Below are positions 13,807 through 26,175 of a stretch of DNA of 64,000 bases, piece by piece (the first letter of the stretch is position 1; each line of letters starts with the position of its first letter). The notes under the pieces are model-generated. The model saw nothing but the letters and a program-made list of their open reading frames with translations, was not told the origin of the DNA and did not search any database. The stretch is from the NCBI RefSeq assembly GCF_014529535.1, contig NW_023503608.1:806001-870000 (forward strand), in the 5' to 3' direction. Position numbers and translations under genes: made by a program. The DNA comes from Bradysia coprophila. Its lineage: Eukaryota > Arthropoda > Insecta > Diptera > Sciaridae.

Positions 13807-16365
13807 GGAAGAGCGACTAGTAGTAATATTACTGAGCTCAACCCTGACCATTGCCCCGATCAATACATTTTGAACATTGATGATGACTTATCATACGAGG
13901 CCCCCGTTAAACAATTTATGTACAATAAAGCAGATTGGGCTAGATTCATGGAAGTAGTTGACGATGGACTAAAATTGGGTACATTGATTGATTCCAATGA
14001 CATTGATTGTTGCGTTGAGCATTTGACTGAAGTGATTGGAATTGCAATGGATGAGTCTGTACCTAAGAAGTGTTTTACTGGAAAGAACCATTTCCCACGA
14101 CATTTGAGGGACTGCATTGCAGAGAAGAAAAGATTGAGGAGGGCATATTTTCGGCGAAAACTTAATGATGCCGGGTTGAAATTTGAAATTGATCGTTTGA
14201 ACAAGTGCATAAGGGCTAGTATTGATGCGAGGGACTCCCATATGCTTATGAATAAGCTGAAGCAAATCAGACCAGACAGTAAAATGTTCAAAAATATCAA
14301 TAAACTTTTGGGTGATAATAGAAAGACGGTGCCCGAACTGAAGGCAAGTGATGGCTCTCTAATTAGTAATCCATTCGATAAAGCTAACGCCATTGCTAAA
14401 GTATATGGCGACGTTCACCGACAGAATAGAGAAATGGGTGATCCTGATTTTGATGTAGTCGTGTTGTCTGAGGTGAATTCGTTCTCTCAGTTGGTCGCGC
14501 AAAATTTATTTGAACCTCGATTGACAGACGCTGATGAAATCAGCCGTATTCTTAAAGGTATTAAAAACAAAAAGTCTAGTGGACCTGATGCTATTCCGAA
14601 CGTTGTCCTGAAGAAACTTCCTGTTTCAGCACATGTACTTCTGGCTAAGTTGTTTAATTGTATTCTGAGTTTGGGATACTACCCCAGTTCATGGAAGACA
14701 GCCCACGTTGTACCGATTCCGAAGCCGGGTAAACCGGCAAATGAGGCAAAGAATTTTAGACCCATCAGTCTCTTAAATGGCCTGAGTAAAATCCTAGAAA
14801 AAGTTCTCTATGTTAGAATGCTAGAATACTGTGATGAAAATGATCTATTACCCAACAGCCAATTCGGCTTTAGGAGCAAGCACTCCACCGTACATGCTCT
14901 CATAAGGTTATTCGAAGAAGCAATCATTGGTTTTAACGATCTCAAAGTGACAATAGCAGCATTCCTGGACATAGAGAAGGCTTTCGACACGATGTGGATT
15001 GAGGGACTCATATATAAATTGATGAAGATGAACTTCCCAAATTATCTCATCAGAATTGTGTTTTCCTATCTCAAAGAACGGAGCTTTAGAGTTAAGTTGG
15101 GAGACCAGCTGTCTGACTCAGTATCTGTGAATGATGGGGTTCCACAAGGATCTATATTAGGTCCTTTACTCTTTATTATATTTATGATAGACCTCCCGAC
15201 GCATATGAACACAACTCTAACAGTCTTTGCAGACGATACGAGCATTTTCTCAACTCGATTGTCGCATAGTAGAGCAAGATCAAATGTACAAAGCCACCTC
15301 GATAAGTTGCATAGATATTACCAAACCTGGAAAATTAAAGTGAATGTGCAAAAATCGGAAGCACTCTTCATTCAGAGATCAAACCGTTCGCGTATTGTCC
15401 GTGAAAACTCGTGTGCTATTTTAATGAATGGCACAAAAATCCCATTCAAGAACAGCGTCCGTTTTCTGGGTTATTATGTTCAATCGAACCTCAAGCATAA
15501 CGAACATGTGAACAGAATGTTACTCAAGGTAAACACTGGGCTGCATAAACTGTATCCTATCATGAAAGCGAATAATGGCATTTCACAAGATGTGAAGGTT
15601 AAAATCTATGTGACTATACTTAGACCGGTTCTCACCTATGCTGTGGCGGTTTGGCATACCTTACCAAAGTACTTAATTAAAAGGCTGAAGGTTTTTGAGA
15701 ATAAATGCCTTCGTATGGCAATAAACTTCAGAAGGTCAAGAACGAATTATAAATTTATATCTACTGAGGAACTGCACAGAATTGCGAAAGTACCAAGACT
15801 CAACGTGTACTTATACAAATTGGCTAAAAATGTGCTTAGCAAGACCTATTTACATGATAACACTGTTATCAGTAAATTTGGTAATTTTTCAAACGAAAGA
15901 ATCGCTAACTGTATTTACAAACCCCCTCACTCGCTGATAAGAGGCCTTTACTCTAAGCTGTTGTCTTTAGACACACGCGCATCTTGAAATTTTATTTCCC
16001 ATTGACAATAATAATTATTGAAAATTAAGAATTTATTGGTTTCTTTCTACTTTGATTTGTTAACAACAGATTAGTTGTATCTCTAGGTTAAGTAATCCCC
16101 CCCCCTTCAAAAAAATAAGAAAATTGATTGTTTTTATATACTTTTTTCAATCTATAAGGTGATATGCCTACTGAAATTTAATTTTACAGAAAAAATTTTA
16201 CTCTCTGAATTATCGAGTCCAAACACGAATCAAAATGTAGAAATCTCGAACATAAATTTGAAAAAGTCTGGATGACTGTAAATTTATTTTAACCTCAAAT
16301 ATTTATGTAAAAACTAATTGTGTACTTAATTTGATTGAATAAACTAAATATACAAAAAAAAAAAA
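13807..16365 (+). mobile_element. 5'-truncated Jockey-clade non-LTR retrotransposon insertion
   Basis: The insertion is bounded by a 10-bp target duplication TTGGAAATTT (13797-13806 and 16366-16375). It ends in AATAAACTAAATATAC and an A tail (16354-16365), as expected of target-primed reverse transcription. Its 5' end starts inside the endonuclease domain (the frame opens with NITELNPDHCPD, where the PDH resembles the SDH of motif at the end of apurinic-type endonucleases), so ORF1 and most of the endonuclease are missing. The RT reading frame is uninterrupted, which suggests a fairly recent insertion. Confidence 0.9.
13870..15987 (+). CDS. Reverse transcriptase ORF of the truncated Jockey-type element (705 aa from first Met)
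   Basis: This is the RT part of an ORF2 protein, which copies element RNA into DNA at the target nick. Visible RT blocks in order: SSGPDAIPNVVLKKL near residue 235, NFRPISLLNGLSKILEKVL near 297, the catalytic AFLDIEKAFDTMW near 365, GVPQGSILGPLLF near 425 and the active-site FADDTSIFS near 453. The C-terminal third (LTYAVAVWHTLPKYL, LRMAINF) is Jockey-like, and there is no RNase H domain. The first Met is internal to the original ORF: the frame stays open upstream to about 13813 with part of the endonuclease end. There is no frameshift or stop in 2.1 kb. The truncation makes autonomous movement unlikely. Confidence 0.88.
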   Translation: MNIDDDLSYEAPVKQFMYNKADWARFMEVVDDGLKLGTLIDSNDIDCCVEHLTEVIGIAMDESVPKKCFTGKNHFPRHLRDCIAEKKRLRRAYFRRKLNDAGLKFEIDRLNKCIRASIDARDSHMLMNKLKQIRPDSKMFKNINKLLGDNRKTVPELKASDGSLISNPFDKANAIAKVYGDVHRQNREMGDPDFDVVVLSEVNSFSQLVAQNLFEPRLTDADEISRILKGIKNKKSSGPDAIPNVVLKKLPVSAHVLLAKLFNCILSLGYYPSSWKTAHVVPIPKPGKPANEAKNFRPISLLNGLSKILEKVLYVRMLEYCDENDLLPNSQFGFRSKHSTVHALIRLFEEAIIGFNDLKVTIAAFLDIEKAFDTMWIEGLIYKLMKMNFPNYLIRIVFSYLKERSFRVKLGDQLSDSVSVNDGVPQGSILGPLLFIIFMIDLPTHMNTTLTVFADDTSIFSTRLSHSRARSNVQSHLDKLHRYYQTWKIKVNVQKSEALFIQRSNRSRIVRENSCAILMNGTKIPFKNSVRFLGYYVQSNLKHNEHVNRMLLKVNTGLHKLYPIMKANNGISQDVKVKIYVTILRPVLTYAVAVWHTLPKYLIKRLKVFENKCLRMAINFRRSRTNYKFISTEELHRIAKVPRLNVYLYKLAKNVLSKTYLHDNTVISKFGNFSNERIANCIYKPPHSLIRGLYSKLLSLDTRAS

Positions 16366-16641
16366 TTGGAAATTTTATCATCGATTGATGATATTTTGCA
16401 GTGAACACCTAATAACACATCAATCAGAGGTTGTTGGTTATTATTGTAGTTGTTATCGATCCACCCATTTTTTTTAGCAAGTAAGAAAAATGTATCCTTT
16501 ATTGAAGCAATTTAATTGATGGCTGTCTTTAAATATTTTTTTCCAAAATTTTAATTTTAATTTCCATAAAAATAGCTAAGAACCTGCCAAGTATTTTTCA
16601 TGCAATAAAAAACTGCTATTGTCAACGAAATAAATCTTGAT

Positions 16642-17782
16642 TAGAGGTGTGCGCCGAGCGAAAATTCTCGGCGGCGGCTAGTCGAGTGTAGTGGTTCCGG
16701 CGGCGGCCAGCCATAACAGGTTTTTATCGGCGGCTCGGCTCAGCCGCAGCGCGCCGATCCATTTTATAGAAAATTTAAATTTTCTTTTTTTTATTCATTA
16801 CTGACTACGAGTGAATTATGTAATTTTGCATTTTCTGTTTTTTCGTCGAACCTGAGTATCCTCCCATCAGTTACTTATAAAGACTCACATTCTCATTTGC
16901 AAAAACGCATTGAGAGTGATTTTTCTGAAAGTCCGTGTGCCGAAATCGGAAGTATTTTTATCGCAGTTATATGGATCGATAGTTCTTGGTCCCTAGATAA
17001 ACTTTTCTTACAAAAATTTCTCCAGTACGCTACACGAACATGTACTATTGGGCCGAATCGAGACTTATTGGGTTTAAAATTCATCCACACTGAAATATGT
17101 GTAGTTAAAGTTTTCAAACGAAAAAGACTGAGAACTTACACTGTTCTTACAGAAGTTTCTCGAGGTTTCTAATGACACCCCGCACGACCCTGTACGGCTC
17201 GTGTAACTGGAGAAAATTTTGTGAGAAAAGTGCAAGTTTTCGGTTTTTTTATGACCTCCCGCTAGCCACACAAGCTTCAAAGAATTTTTTTGAAAGTGGT
17301 TTTGGTTTCTAGGGTCGAAGTCCTTTCTAGGTACATATATACAAAATTCCACTAGAAAATGCGTCCGATTTCGGTAGCTTGTTTTTCAAAAGAATCCCTC
17401 TGCCTTCCATAGTCAACAATTGTTTTTAGGAAGACCATCGCTCAGAAGCTCTATAAGTGAGAGCCCTTTCGGAACAAAGCATAGGTACTCTATGAATTTC
17501 ATAGTATGAAACCTCCGATAGGTATACGTAAAAAGCAGTCTCTTATTAAGAAAATCAGAAATGTCTTGGGAGTGATAGCTTTTTAAATAATTAAAATCTG
17601 TTAATCGACTGTGCAGCTGATAATTCTAACATTTAATGAAATTTAATATTCAAATTTTTCAAGCCAACGAAAAGCATCGGCGGCGGTCGGCGGCTGGCTG
17701 AAATTTTTGTATCTGCGGCGGCGTCTTCATTAACTCGGCTAAGCCGCGCCGCCGGCTAAAAACTCGGCGGCGCACACCTCTA
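16642..17782 (-). mobile_element. hAT-like non-autonomous element, copy 2 (1141 bp, inverted)
   Basis: This copy has the same termini and the same 1141-bp length as the one at 6662-7802, in opposite orientation. It has its own 8-bp duplication ATCTTGAT (16634-16641, 17783-17790). Spot comparison shows only scattered single-base differences (for example one in GAAAACTTCAACTAC versus GAAAACTTTAACTAC), so the copies are recent. Its own TSD shows that it arrived as a separate insertion, not as the end of a composite element. Confidence 0.85.
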
Positions 17783-18552
17783 ATCTTGATGATGATGTGG
17801 TTTATTTAATACAAAAATTTTATTTGGTTTCCCACCAGCGAAAAAAAAGTGTTTTGTCTGCAGTGTCAAGCTATGTAAAACAGAATTCTTTTCAGCAACG
17901 TTTAACACCTCCATTGATTTTTAAAGCATATTTTTGTGCATGCTTTTTGCATACCTACTGTGAAATAATAAAAAAAGGAGAAAAACATAACGTGTTTCCA
18001 TATGTAAGTTGATACGTCTCAACTTGGTCGCTTAAAGAAATTAGTAAGAAAACAAATTCAGGGTTTCGTAATTGACTCATGATGCAGCCAAATTCAATAC
18101 AAATTTTTCGTATCCCGTACCAGTTTCTTTTTGTCAACCCTTTTCATACTTATCGACGCGCTCATGCGATATTTAACCAATCCCTTCGACTTACATCTGA
18201 TGTACAAATATGTATATCTCAACTGACCGATATAACAATGTATATGAACGCTTAAACAAAGTGCGAGCTAAAATCCTATTAAAAAAACATCTTCCATGGA
18301 TCGTTCCAAAAAAAACACAATTTTGAAAAGAAGATTCCCGTTTTTTCTTGTAGTTTAATTTTCGTACATGTACATATGATCCGAACATAAGTGAGAGTAT
18401 CACTTGATAGGTTTTCACGTGTGTTACAGAAAAAAGATTAAGGACAGGTGTATACACGGGTATTAACTGAAAATTTTCGTTTGCTAAAAACGCTTACAAA
18501 AATTTGTTATACAATTGGTGAATAATATTGAATATTGGTTATCTACAGGCTT

Positions 18553-18662
18553 TATCATTTCAAATGTCTCACTGTCATTTTTTTCAAAGAATGCCATTGT
18601 GATTTCGCAATGACACAATGAAATTCTCAGAAAAATTTGACAGTGAGATATTTGAAATGTCA
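18553..18662. repeat. Short inverted repeat
   Basis: TTTCAAATGTCTCACTGTCA near 18557 pairs with TGACAGTGAGATATTTGAAA ending near 18658, one mismatch over 20 bp, around a 70-bp centre. It is probably a miniature element. I see no target duplication. Confidence 0.45.
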
Positions 18663-21600
18663 AAGACTGTACACGAAAATTTTTGGGGTTGACTGTTTCG
18701 TCCTTAAGCCAGTAAAAATGTAAAATTAATTCAAAGCTTATTCGTAGCAAAAAAAACGGACAATTTGGTATAACAGTCATTTCCAATCTGTTTATCAACA
18801 ATGATGACAAAGAAAAGCAATGAGCTTTGGCTTCCACTATCCTATATATACCTTAGGGTATATTAAGTCCACAGATTGTTGAAAAACTCGAGTGACGTCA
18901 ATGTTATTCAAGGACATTACGTTGGATCGTCGACCTCCTATCACTTGGCTGAATCATTTTCTAAGCAAAATTTATACTTATGAGTGGCAATCTCGTAGGG
19001 TCACGACGTCCCTTCCATGTATGTTTATAATCTTCTCTTCTAGATGATTTTATACTCCAAAATATATTTAACAATATTTCATAGGGTACGTCGACACCGC
19101 AGTTTGTACTGTGTAGCCAAGCACACCTGCGTCTGGAGTTAGTAACTTCCAATAACAAACCAAAAACGTTTTCTCTGAGAAAATCTTTTACTTATCGAAT
19201 TTTTGCAATACTTTGTGCTGGAAACCTTCGTAGAAATTAAAAATTTAATAAGAAAAAAAAGTCACAAGACGATTACTGGTGCGTTCTGTTGAACATTCTT
19301 ATTAAGCTGCATCGAGCCTATAACATTTTATAGCATGTCTATCAATAAAAAAGATTAATAACGATAATAACTCGTTGTAAATTCCACACCATTTATTGAA
19401 AAAATAAACGGTTTCTCTTCAATTCCAATTCGTTATTTTCTATAATATAACTAAGCATTTCAATAATGATCTTCATTAATTACTGCAAAAGTCTATCTAT
19501 TCCAATACAAAATTAACTATAAAACACCAAATAATTAATAACGATAAATTTAAATATACACTTTCGACCTCCTCTCTCCATCTCCCTCCACATATATATA
19601 AAATTGAATAATAATTTTTATGTCTCTATTCACATATGTAAATTTGTATTAATATGACTACATTGACTACATATATTTGACACATTCAATTTCGAATGTG
19701 TGAAATAAATAACAGATTATTAGTAAATAAAACCGCAAATTTTGAAATTGGGTGGTCTTTTATAGAAAAACCAGAATCAGAACTTGATGTGCATACACTT
19801 CTATATATACATATAATATTCATTGTGTGATATTGAATATGAAATGAGTAACATCTCTGCTCGTGTATAATCTTTCTCTAATAAAGAAAGATTTTTTTTA
19901 AATCTTTTATATAGACACACATACCACTTGGTGCATGTGTTCGGTTGATCCACGGCGAAAGAAGAATAATCTGAATAATCTTGAAATTTTTGTCGCACGA
20001 CCGATTTTGTTAACTGTTACCAAGTTTATTCGAAATTCTATTGTTATTAGTACATTACAAATAATGGGAACTGGGATGTTCCTCCGTAAGTGTTCCTAGA
20101 CACCGAAAAAATGAATATATTTTTGCGTTGCATGGACATAGTAGATTTTGTACGGCCCCATCGTATATTAGTCACGTCAATGTCGTACAATTTACATACG
20201 AAGTCTAGATTTCACAGGATCGAAAACAATGTATTCTACAATCTTGTAGAAACAGCTAGCATGTATAATCAATAAATCTGCTACTGCTGTTTAAAGTTCG
20301 CCTTGTACTTCATTTGTTTAAGCATACATTTGACTATATAAAAGCGCAATAGGCTGAGCCAATCCCGAGACCTCCTGCAGCACACAAGCTTCCTTGCACA
20401 TGCTTAGACACTTGCAAATAAAAATTTCTTACTTATACGCGTTGAATTAAACCCAAACATGTAACTGTCGGTCAATGACTTAGAGGACTTATCTTTATTT
20501 AGTACAGCTAATTAACACTTCATCACAAACATTCATCACAAACAATGAATTAATGTCTCATAAAATGTAGAAGCAGATTGAACCTAGAAAAAGAAATGGT
20601 CAAACACTAAACAACCACCGTAACATCTCTTGTTTGTTTGTTAAGTTCTAATTAGCTAATTTTTAGTGCAAAAATAAAATACAAGAAAGTGAAGGGAGAG
20701 CACCTAAACACCTCCAATAAGGTAGCAACAGATCTTATTTCCACTACTCAGTTTTTGAGGTCAATTGTCGTTCATTTTTACAACGTTTTTTTAGTTAATA
20801 CCATATAGGCTTGCGTCACAAATCCTTCATCAGTGATGCGCTTTTATCAAAGAATTGATTATAGTTTATGGCAAATAAAATGTTAAAAGAAATAAAAAGA
20901 AAAATAAAGTGTATCGCAAGCTAAAATACATTTAACACCAAGACATTGTTTAGCAATGCAAATTTCAAGATATAAAAGCTGACATTTTTGGAGATAAAAG
21001 CTATAAAAATGTTGCAAATTTGAGGTCATAACAATTGTACTTTATGAACTGCATAAATTTTTCGTTAATTCGCGGACAAATATATTCGACTCTGATTCAT
21101 ATAGAATATTGATGTTGTATCAATATGAGCAGATTTGAGACAACACACTAAAAGTTCAACAGCAAAATATTCCAACACTGTAAGTCCTTCCCTAAACTTA
21201 AAGCTTTAGAAGAAAGAGAAAATGATCAAACGTAAATATTTCAAGGACAGATGCGCAATTTGTTTAAAATTTTTGAAAAATAACGTTGGAACATTCGTGA
21301 ATGGACGGCATCTGTTATCACTAATGACCACAAAAATCACGATAAGTTAAAACGCTCTTTACATCCGTATAACAACGAGATAGTGAAATGTATAACACCT
21401 TAACTTTCATGTATTGTCTGGTCGATAACAACCAACGTTTACAAGAATCTCGATCTTTTCCATTGAACAACTAGACAAGGGAAACTTAGGTATATGGATA
21501 AAGAGTAGATTCCCATAGGCAGACCAGAATACTGATGCAGAAAACAACCTTATTATACGTAAGCATAACGTATGTTATTACACATTTTAACATACGAGTC

Positions 21601-21672
21601 GATAAATCGCGGCACGGTCCCCTTACTACGACACAGTTCGTTTTCATGGCTTCTGCTTAGTATGACAATAGG

Positions 21673-21859
21673 CAAAGCACCTAGCAGGGTAATAAAGGTT
21701 TACCACGTCAAATAGAGTAGTATTTTGATACCAAAAATACCATTAGCAGCATTAATGGTAATTTTGCAATGACATTAAGGAAAAATTGGTATGGACATAT
21801 ACACATACTTCGATTAAAGTACTACTCCATTTTTTTCTATTACCCTGCTAGGTGCTTTG
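21673..21859. mobile_element. 187-bp MITE, copy 1 (CAAAGCACCTAGCAGGGTAA ends)
   Basis: The ends CAAAGCACCTAGCAGGGTAA and TTACCCTGCTAGGTGCTTTG (after TCTA) are perfect inverse complements for about 22 bp. The interior matches the copy at 26919-27103 along its full length, apart from small indels. I see no clear target duplication here. Confidence 0.75.
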
Positions 21860-23032
21860 CAAACGGTGTTTCAAGTCTATAAATTCTATATTTGTTGTGT
21901 ATGATCAGTGAACTATGTGGATAAAGAAACTGCATGTTACAAAGAAATCAACCTCAGTTTTTTTCATCAATTTCTCCAGATCAAAAGAATTGATAAGGTT
22001 GATCGAAACGTGTAAAGTGAAGCATCCACAATCTGGAGGCAAATGAGATCTATGTCCAAAATTATGTAACTGCTTCAGCTCTGTACATAACTTCCAAGTC
22101 GTCAAAATAAACATTTTGGACATAGATACATAATCTACTATTAGCCGTTCTGTCTTGATTGTCTTTTTCAGCAAAGCAAATTTTTAGTAAATTAATAAAC
22201 GAATGCGATGTAAAGAGGCTATCAAACTCAACATAATAATTGTGTTGATTAATATAAACAATTTTCAAACACATTATTTTATATAACCGGCAATTTTCTA
22301 ATTTTCATATCATCGTTAAGCATCTAAAGTGAATAAAAACTTAAAAGCGAATAAAATAAAGACAAAAATTGTGTTTTTTTCTTTCTTAACATGGATGATT
22401 GGATGATTATGATGAGAGTGCAGGTATGATGTAAAAATACGATCGAGAGACGAAAAAAACGAAATTGATTGTTTATAATCATACTGCAGCGTTTGTGTTG
22501 AAATGAAGCCCATAATTAATGTTTAAGTATCTTTATCATACTAAAATTAAAACGATTTGATATTTTGGATAAATGGGTAATTGATTTTGTGTTAGGCTGT
22601 GGATTCACAAATTGCAAACATTGTCCAGATAGAAATTATTTGCTTTTCATTACTTCACAAGTAATAATTTCGGAAATTTAATTCCTTAACACTAGTGACT
22701 GTAGACTCTAACACTGTACTCTTTTGTTAAAAATGTCGCATGTGTTGTTTGATTATTAGTAGATCATGCACCTCTGTTCAAATTTTCATTTTGACGAGTT
22801 GAAAGTGATGGACCTAGCCGATTTGGAAGGAGGTCAGCGAAATGATAACAGGTGATGCTGGGATAAAGCTACAAGTAAAATTTTGATGTCGAATGATGCA
22901 TGGTTACTGGTTACATAGAAACATGATTGTTAGAGTCAGCGCAGCAGCACCTGTCATCTTTTCTCTGCTGTGACCTGATGTATTCAAGGAGACTTCAATA
23001 AAAAAAATTCTACATGTTTCATGGTCGACAAT

Positions 23033-23038
23033 TTTATT
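23033..23038 (-). terminator. Candidate poly(A) signal of the serine dehydratase gene
   Basis: AATAAA on the minus strand lies about 52 bases past the stop codon at 23090. Confidence 0.4.
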
Positions 23039-23089
23039 TTAGTCTCCTCGATAATTGTGCTGTTATAGTTCTTGAGCTACGAGTTACTA

Positions 23090-24243
23090 CTATAACTTAC
23101 TTATCGATTTCAATTCGTTTAATACTTGCATGTTTATACCCGACCCGCCGCAAAGTATGACGACAATGTCACCTGAAGCTATGTTCTTTGATTTGAGTAG
23201 CTTCTCCACAGATCCGTTGTATATAGCAGCCACTGATGCCGAACACGACATCTCAACAAGCATACGATGTTGGTCGACAATGTTTGTAATCGCTTCAATA
23301 CTTTCTTCATCACTCACAAGTACAGAAGTCATGCGAAATTGATTCTGCCAATAGTCATCCACAAGCCTAGGTGCTACTTCCAACGCACTTAAAAGAATGA
23401 TTGATTAAAATTCTTCATCGTAAGAATATTCATTTACCCCAATGTAGTCGCACGACTTGTTATTTTGTCTAGACGAGCTCTTTTGCCTCCAGATTCCGTC
23501 ATTAAATTAAATGAATGAGCTCCATGAGTCTCAACAACGATCACCTCAGTATCGTACCAATTTAATTTCTTGATGCCTTCAAGAATACCGATCAGAAGTC
23601 CTCCACCACCACATGACAAAACTATTGCTTTTGGTTGATTCGTAAGCTGATTTGATATTTCCATAACCATTGAAGAATGTCCTTCCCTAGCGGATTACAT
23701 TGAGATAGTTTACGTTTCAGGTTTTAATCCATAATTGACATACCAGACAACAGGATCATCGAATGCGTGAACATAGCACGACTTTATGGAGCTCTGTTCA
23801 TCAACTAGTTTTAAAGCAAATTCATGGGCTTCGTTCCAGACAGAACCGTGTCGTATCACTTCCGCATGTTGTTCTTTCAAGAGGCTAATAGCATGTTGAT
23901 TAGTTGTAAGTGGTACAACTACTGTAGCTGCGAGACCAAGAACACGAGCCGAACGCGCTACAGCAAGACCCGCATTTCCACCGGACGACGAAATCACTTT
24001 TGTGTAGCCAGCCTCTTTAGCCTGATGGTAAACCGATTTAATAAGCAAAATGCCATTAACATCATACAGTACAACCTTCAAACATCGTAGACCGATACCT
24101 CGTTGCTTGAAACTACCGCAAGGTTGAGTATTTTCTAGTTTCAGATGAACATTAAAATTGGGTGTATATTGTGAAATCGGTACACTTTCGATTAGCGGTG
24201 TTTCAACTGCTATTTTGTAAACGGATAAATCGAATTTGTCCAT
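23090..24243 (-). CDS. L-serine dehydratase / L-threonine deaminase (PLP enzyme), 4 exons, 330 aa
   Basis: The enzyme removes the amino group of serine or threonine to give pyruvate or 2-oxobutyrate and ammonia in the cytosol. Exons: 24243-24076, 24021-23744, 23686-23438, 23387-23090; all splice sites are GT..AG and all phases agree. Total length matches animal SDS proteins (about 330 aa). The PLP lysine sits in PCGSFKQRGIG (Lys46). The glycine loop reads SSSGGNAG, and the phosphate-binding loop SCGGGGLLIG follows FDDPVVWEGHSSM. The C-terminal VVILCGGSGINMQVLNEL is also family-typical. Intron 1 is only 54 nt, a multiple of three with no stop, so its retention would add 18 residues; family alignment favours removal. 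No defect is visible. Confidence 0.9.
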
Positions 24244-26071
24244 TATTGCTGCAACGACTCGACGTTTCTAACTAACTCTTCAATCCAATTTAAATATAGT
24301 TTAGGAGACGAGAGTATCTAATCAGTAAGTGATAATGTGAGCATTGAAAGTCATTCAGCGATAAGCACTAATCGAATATACATTGAGACTACTTTTATAT
24401 CACAATTCACACACGTATCTTTCTCATTCGTTCTTATGTATGACGGAATTTCTTCTGTTTTTACGGAATTTCTTTTAAACAAGGGTTAACAAACCTCGTA
24501 TTATGGTGTCTTGTTATTTACGTACATTTACTGTTTACGATGTGATTATACGGCTCAGTCTTCTATTACCCTCAGTTGACGTAGGTCTACGTTTTAACTT
24601 ACTTGCTTACAGAGACATTAACAAATCTTACGTATCACCTCCTGACAAAAGTGGAAAGTGTATGTTGAATGACAATGAAGTAATAGATTTTATGACAAAT
24701 TGGTATCTGTTGGGAATATTTGGACCTAAAATTATAATAGGTTAAGGATAGGCCAGCGGGATTGCAAATGTAAATTTTGGGATGTATCATCAATGTAGAA
24801 ACCTCGAACCGAATTTCAAATTCTTGAAGGTTACTTTCGAATTCAGTTGAATACTCTTAATCTGTTACGGACCTATGGACCTAATATGGTTTTATAAAGG
24901 AATAAATATGTTCAATAAATGAAGTAACAGATTTGAAATCAATTTATAAAAATACTTAGAATTAAATACTCAAATGAAGTAATAGATCTGTCCGATGATA
25001 TGTCGTAACTTAATTTTCACTAAATCTTTTACGATGAAGAAACCACTCTTTTGTGATTAACATGGTTAATCAGTAAATCTGTCAATCAGCAACATGATTT
25101 TTGTGAATACGCACGGTTAATCATTGATTTAACATGATTAACCACCATATTTCACCATTAATTGTAGTTTTGCGACGATTTCCCCGGTTAAATGCTGGTT
25201 AATCACTGATTCGTCATCATGTTAATCACGTCAATAAAAAAGAGTGGTTTCCCCCTCGATCTTTTATACAAATTACGGCAGATATTCTTGTCGTCTTACT
25301 TGATGGGTAATTTTGGCCGCTGACTCCAATAAAAATTTTCTATAACGAAGACCGAATCTGTATGTTTACTGCAAAGCAAGCGACAAAGACATATGGTTTT
25401 CTTGAAATTAAATGCAATTTTAGTGTTTATTTGCTTCTCTCAAATTTCCTTTGACAAATTCAAATATTTGCTCCAATGAAATGTATACACAAACATTCCT
25501 AGCATAAAGACGAATTGAACGCACAATATGTATAATATAGAACATTTTGTCAATAGCGGTCATTTTAAAACGATTATTATGTTTGTTTGCATATTATTAA
25601 AAGGAAATTTAAATTGCTCACAATTTTATAACATGTTTATTATCGCGCATGAGATGACGATACGAGTGTATTACCTGAAGAAATATATAAAGATTTGTCA
25701 TTGTGTGCTAGGTAAACTTTTGATTTCTCAGGATTTGTTTGATCTTCAGTTGTAGCGCACGAAAGCATGTTATGTGATCCGTTGCTTGTTTGAATAAGAA
25801 AACGGGATCGACTTTGTAAAGTGTTTCAACTCCGAGACCTTACAAAAGTTTGGCTATTTTTACAGAGTGTACTTGCATGTGTAGCTTTCAATACTTGGTT
25901 AATTGTTTAATCGAATGAATGTAGAACGAACGTAAGGAACGTGAGGAATTAATTCAACGTAAGAGATTCACCCGCCTGAGCAAAATTTGTAACAGAAAAA
26001 TGGATTTTGAAACAACTTTTGAAAATTACCAAATTAAACAAAGAACAAGTCTTCTTGTCTGGCTCCTGTTA
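24244..26071. other. Intergenic between dehydratase and odorant receptor
   Basis: Contains the MITE at 25039 and two GAAGTAA(C/T)AGAT repeats (24923, 24977). No gene seen. Confidence 0.5.
25039..25251. mobile_element. MITE with GAAACCACTCTT ends and GGTTAATCA-type internal repeats
   Basis: GAAACCACTCTT at 25039 pairs with AAGAGTGGTTTC ending at 25251. Further in, TGATTAACATG pairs with CATGTTAATCA. The interior carries several copies of GGTTAATCA/TGATTAACC in both orientations. There is no ORF. Confidence 0.6.
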
Positions 26072-26077
26072 TTTATT
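26072..26077 (-). terminator. Candidate poly(A) signal of the odorant receptor gene
   Basis: AATAAA on the minus strand lies about 100 bases past the stop of the last exon. Confidence 0.4.
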
Positions 26078-26175
26078 CATGAAACAAAAAGATTTAACAT
26101 TTTCTTATTTAATTTCTATTATCCAGAGTAATTATCCATTCTCTTGTCCAAAGAGTTCTTGCTTGTTGCCATAAA

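Larger units (their letters stand above)
17791..23032. other. Non-coding apart from the inverted repeat and MITE listed
   Basis: No credible exon on either strand; AT-rich with short runs. Very distal regulatory sequence for the dehydratase gene cannot be excluded. Confidence 0.5.

Noticed and set aside
16897..17352. Short ORFs inside the hAT-like elements as transposase or cargo genes
   Set aside because: The same short frames appear in both copies only because the copies are near-identical. They are under 100 residues, overlap on both strands and show no transposase motif.
6662..17782. Composite transposon made of two end elements carrying the Jockey copy
   Set aside because: Each end element has its own different 8-bp duplication directly at both of its termini, so each inserted independently.
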